Source: Cytophagales bacterium | GTDB taxonomy: Bacteria; Bacteroidota; Bacteroidia; Cytophagales; Spirosomataceae | Assembly: GCA_013298125.1 (NCBI GenBank) | Contig: JAAFJP010000015.1 | Location: 62,001-126,000 of the forward strand | Length of the DNA: 64,000 nucleotides | Reading direction: 5' to 3' | Part shown: positions 61,586 to 64,000 of the stretch, in pieces | How positions within the stretch are numbered: the first letter of the stretch is position 1 | Layout: each line of letters begins with the position of its first letter | Translations under genes and position numbers: made by a program | The notes under the pieces: generated by a model | Database searches by the model: none | The model's input: the letters and a program-made list of their open reading frames with translations, nothing else | Told to the model about the DNA's origin: nothing

Positions 61586-62239
61586 TTATTTTGCGGTAAG
61601 TTTGGTCCCCAATGTTACACTCTTAGAGGTCTTTGTCGCAAGACCTGCAAAAGCTGCGATAAGGTACGCATTTTTTTGTGATTGTGTTGCGGTTGCGAGG
61701 TCAGCCACATTCATGCTAATAGAGTATCCTAATGTTTTGTCTGTAATATCGTTGATATCATAGTCTGTATTTTCATTAGTATTCGAGATATTAAGCTGTT
61801 TATCGGAGTTCAGAAATTTCCATGTTCCTTTTGTAGTTTTTTTGTCAGTATCATCATATTCTTCATAACTACCGTCCTTCCCAAACAACTTATAGTCGTT
61901 TGGTGTAACATCAATAGAGGCAGTAGGGGGTAAGGTAATTGCGTTTGGACCATAAATAACAGACTTCTTGCCATCCACAATTACGTAAAGTTCTTGATAA
62001 GCCCATTTACGGACAATTGAAGTAGTTTTTTGAGCGGTTGTTCCAGTAGTTGAACCTCCCGTGGTACCCGTTCCGCCTGTTGTTCCTGTACCGCCACCAG
62101 TAGTACCCGTTCCGCCTGTTGTTCCTGTGCCACCCGTGGGAGGGATAGTATTACCAGGTTCATTTGGTGTAATTCGTTCATCACAACTTTGTAAAAAGAT
62201 GGACATTGCCATCGTTGCCATTAGTAGTAGTTTTTTCAT
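61586..62239 (-). CDS. Lipoprotein with Gly/Thr repeat linker
   Basis: 217 residues. Lipobox SIFLQSC gives lipidated Cys19, then DERITPNEPG. A low-complexity linker of Gly-Gly-Thr-Gly-Thr-Thr repeats (about 36-70) is coded by tandem repeats at 62049-62144. A globular C-terminal part follows with WAYQELYVIVDGKKSVIYGP and KDGSYEEYDDTDKKTTKGTWKFLNSDKQLNISN, a pattern like small lipocalin-type lipoproteins. It is related to the gene at 62284 (matching CDERI and KGTWKF...KQL). Confidence 0.78.
   Translation of the reverse strand: MKKLLLMATMAMSIFLQSCDERITPNEPGNTIPPTGGTGTTGGTGTTGGGTGTTGGTGTTGGSTTGTTAQKTTSIVRKWAYQELYVIVDGKKSVIYGPNAITLPPTASIDVTPNDYKLFGKDGSYEEYDDTDKKTTKGTWKFLNSDKQLNISNTNENTDYDINDITDKTLGYSISMNVADLATATQSQKNAYLIAAFAGLATKTSKSVTLGTKLTAK
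62049..62144. repeat. Tandem repeat coding the Gly-Thr linker
   Basis: Short units such as CCTGTTGTTCC and CGGTGGTACC recur over about 90 bp and encode GGTGTT/GGTTGG-type peptide in the minus-strand lipoprotein. Length is likely to vary between strains. Confidence 0.6.
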
Positions 62240-62283
62240 TACTTTTTAAAATTAATGTTATGATTATTACTCGTATTCGCAAG

Positions 62284-62811
62284 TCATGCAGGTATGAGCG
62301 AGTATTTTGTTGTAAATTCTGTGGTTGTGGCAGGCAAGCCTGTCCGTTTCAATAATTCAGCCCAAAGTGTATCGTCACCAATGGAGGCTTTGGTAATGGT
62401 TTCTGTAAAATCAAACCAAGTTTTTGATATATTTACAATATCAAAAGTACGAACTGTTCCTTTATCTTCCGTTAAAATTAACTGTTTTTCATCAGCTGAG
62501 AACTTCCAAGTTCCTTTTCTGTTTTTGACATTTGAGGTTGTTTCAAATCCTCCGTCGATTTTATAAGTATCTTTTTGAGTACTGATTTCAGATATTGAAG
62601 AGGTAGAATTAGGTCTGGAAAACTGTGTAATGCTTTGTCCACCACCTTTTAATACGACTTCATTATATTGCCACGGATGAGCTGTCAATAACTCAAACTT
62701 TGTAAGTTCGTCTATTGTTTCTATGTTTACTTTGTCAGGATTAATTCGTTCATCACAACCCTGTAAAGTAATTACAAGTGTTAAAAGGCTTATTTTTAGT
62801 AAATATCTCAT
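62284..62811 (-). CDS. Lipoprotein related to its neighbour
   Basis: 175 residues. Lipobox VITLQGC with Cys19, followed by DERINPDKV. The mature domain shares NVKNRKGTWKFSADEKQLILTEDKGT with the KGTWKFLNSDKQLNISN segment of the gene at 61586. It lacks the Gly-Thr linker. Probably a tandem duplicate with a different linker. Likely outer-membrane anchored; function unknown. A 44-bp gap separates the two. Confidence 0.75.
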   Translation of the reverse strand: MRYLLKISLLTLVITLQGCDERINPDKVNIETIDELTKFELLTAHPWQYNEVVLKGGGQSITQFSRPNSTSSISEISTQKDTYKIDGGFETTSNVKNRKGTWKFSADEKQLILTEDKGTVRTFDIVNISKTWFDFTETITKASIGDDTLWAELLKRTGLPATTTEFTTKYSLIPA

Positions 62812-63156
62812 GTTATGGGTTTCCTTAAATCGTACAGATATTTATTTTATCCAGTATTTTTTCAGTAATTTGTTTTTACAAATAACGTTTACTGTAAAAA
62901 ATAAACGAAATTTACATGGAAAATCGTACATTTTTCGTTGAGATTTCAAGTTTTCAATAATTGAAACTGTTTAAACTTATTCCTTTTATTGTAAATAGTT
63001 TCATTTTAAACCTACTCGTTCAAGATTTATTCAAAGACTGTGCGTCCCAATAGTATGCTATTCTTCACAAATCTTGAACGAGTAAATTCAAAATGAATTC
63101 GATTTCCATTCAAAACGAAAAGTTTAAACAATTTCATCAAAAATCAGTCCTAAATT
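62812..63156. other. 345-bp gap holding a 175-bp nested hairpin element
   Basis: No ORF with a recognisable domain. The element at 62962-63136 is described separately; the rest is AT-rich and may hold the promoter of the OmpA-family gene. Confidence 0.5.
62962..63136. repeat. 175-bp nested inverted-repeat element
   Basis: Outer arms 62962-62978 (TGAAACTGTTTAAACTT) and 63120-63136 pair with one mismatch. An inner perfect 16-bp pair is at 63013-63028 (TACTCGTTCAAGATTT) and 63069-63084. Sequence between the two pairs is also partly complementary, so the region can fold into one long imperfect hairpin. It lies 20 bp before the OmpA-family start codon. Confidence 0.7.
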
Positions 63157-64000
63157 ATGAAAAAGGTCTTCTTGTCTTATTTTTTTATTCTTCTTTTCAA
63201 CAATCAAGCAATCGTTGCTCAAAACAAAACTGAAGAACCCGTCAAAAAATATAAACTCCAAATCAGAGCATACGATTATGAGAGTAGAGATGATCTGGAA
63301 GGAACATATATCAAACTATTTAATTTGACCCTTAAAAAATTAGCGGACTCTGCCGTGGTAATGAACGGTTATGCCACTTTCACACTCGAAAAAGGTTATG
63401 ATTACGATTTGGTCGGGCAACGGGCTCGTTATATGACTCGCCGTGCCAATTTCAATGCAGCTTGTTATAAGCAAGACCCTAAAAAAGTTTTTTGTGTGTC
63501 AGGAATTGATGTTGAAAATGTGGCAAAACAATCAGACGGGACAGATTTAGTAGAAGGGGCAATTGCCATGAAAAAAATCAAAGTTAATGATTCTTTCAAA
63601 ATAGAAAACATCCGTTATGACCTCAATAAATGGGATATTCGCCCAGATGCAGCCAAGGAGTTGGACAATTTAGTTCAGATTTTGAAAGATAATCCTGGCA
63701 TTGTGGTAGAATTAGGTTCACACACAGATTGCCGTGCGAGTGATGATTACAACCTCAATCTTTCTCAAAAACGTGCGGAGGCTGCCGTGAAATACATCAT
63801 CGAAAAAGGGAAAATACCTTCCAATAGAATTTCTGCCAAAGGTTATGGCGAAACAAAATTATTGAATAAATGTGATGATGGTATAGCCTGTTCGGAAGCT
63901 GAACATTCTATCAATCGTAGAACCGAAATCAGAATTACGGGATATTTAGTAGATGGCGTTCCCGTAGATTTAAAAGGAGGAACTGCCGTTTCGGGAGATA
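63157..64000 (+). CDS. OmpA-family protein, C-terminal part cut by window edge
   Basis: About 281 codons are visible from the ATG at 63157. The protein starts MKKVFLSYFFILLFNNQAIVAQN, a signal peptide. A first domain (about 30-140) holds YKLQIRAYDYESRDDLEGTYIKLFN and a G-rich segment. The OmpA-like peptidoglycan-binding domain follows: IRPDAAKELDNLVQILKDNPGIVVELGSHTDCRASDDYNLNLSQKRAEAAVKYIIEKGKIPSNRISAKGYGETK and NRRTEIRI. It ties the outer membrane to peptidoglycan. No stop codon is reached before 64000. Confidence 0.9.
   Translation, partial: MKKVFLSYFFILLFNNQAIVAQNKTEEPVKKYKLQIRAYDYESRDDLEGTYIKLFNLTLKKLADSAVVMNGYATFTLEKGYDYDLVGQRARYMTRRANFNAACYKQDPKKVFCVSGIDVENVAKQSDGTDLVEGAIAMKKIKVNDSFKIENIRYDLNKWDIRPDAAKELDNLVQILKDNPGIVVELGSHTDCRASDDYNLNLSQKRAEAAVKYIIEKGKIPSNRISAKGYGETKLLNKCDDGIACSEAEHSINRRTEIRITGYLVDGVPVDLKGGTAVSGD

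Overview
The window is a chromosomal stretch of a Bacteroidota bacterium, most likely of the order Cytophagales. The evidence is a SusC/SusD-type TonB-dependent uptake pair, two proteins with type IX secretion C-terminal signals (one type A, one gliding-motility/CHU_C-like), a BatD protein, TAnnTTTG-type -7 promoter boxes, and a generally low-GC sequence with few Shine-Dalgarno sites. No phage or plasmid backbone, rRNA or complete IS element was found. Most of it is ordinary housekeeping sequence with accessory patches between.

Layout. 1-3657: end of a SusD-like gene and a full SusC. 3.9-9.9 kb: gamma-carbonic-anhydrase-like and HIT proteins, nadA and nadC split by a zeta-toxin-like kinase and a small partner, an SUMF1-like protein and an ApbE with an in-frame palindromic insertion. 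10.1-20.2 kb: Mn-type superoxide dismutase, tadA, Uma2, aroC, BatD, a small helical protein, acyl-CoA dehydrogenase, HNH protein, class I nrdB, NTF2-like protein and gpsA. 20.4-31 kb: a 1572-residue secreted protein of unknown function, purM, a small membrane protein, a PcrA/UvrD helicase and prmA.

30.7-38.7 kb is the accessory core. A HipA-like kinase/DUF3037 pair runs on the minus strand. Divergent from it on the plus strand are a 1025-residue Cas13b with both HEPN R-X4-H motifs, a CRISPR array of 37 repeats, and a small single-pass membrane protein placed like Csx28, closed by a strong terminator. This is a type VI-B RNA-targeting CRISPR system without cas1/cas2. The candidate accessory protein has no R-X4-6-H motif.

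38.9-48.4 kb: tRNA-Phe, gcvT-comB, a large repeat-rich type IX-secreted protein, obgE, adk, a decayed type IX fragment, and a DUF2752/TM2 pair. 48.7-64 kb: a LolA-like protein, a sortilin/BNR-repeat protein, a GH3-like adenylating enzyme, a two-component pair, nuoC and nuoB, a CHU_C protein, two related lipoproteins and the start of an OmpA-family protein.

Intergenic spaces are unusually rich in long inverted repeats of at least five sequence families. One copy carries a nested 124-bp MITE with a probable 9-bp target duplication, another appears to have supplied the first codons of nuoC, and a palindrome of separate sequence lies in frame inside apbE.
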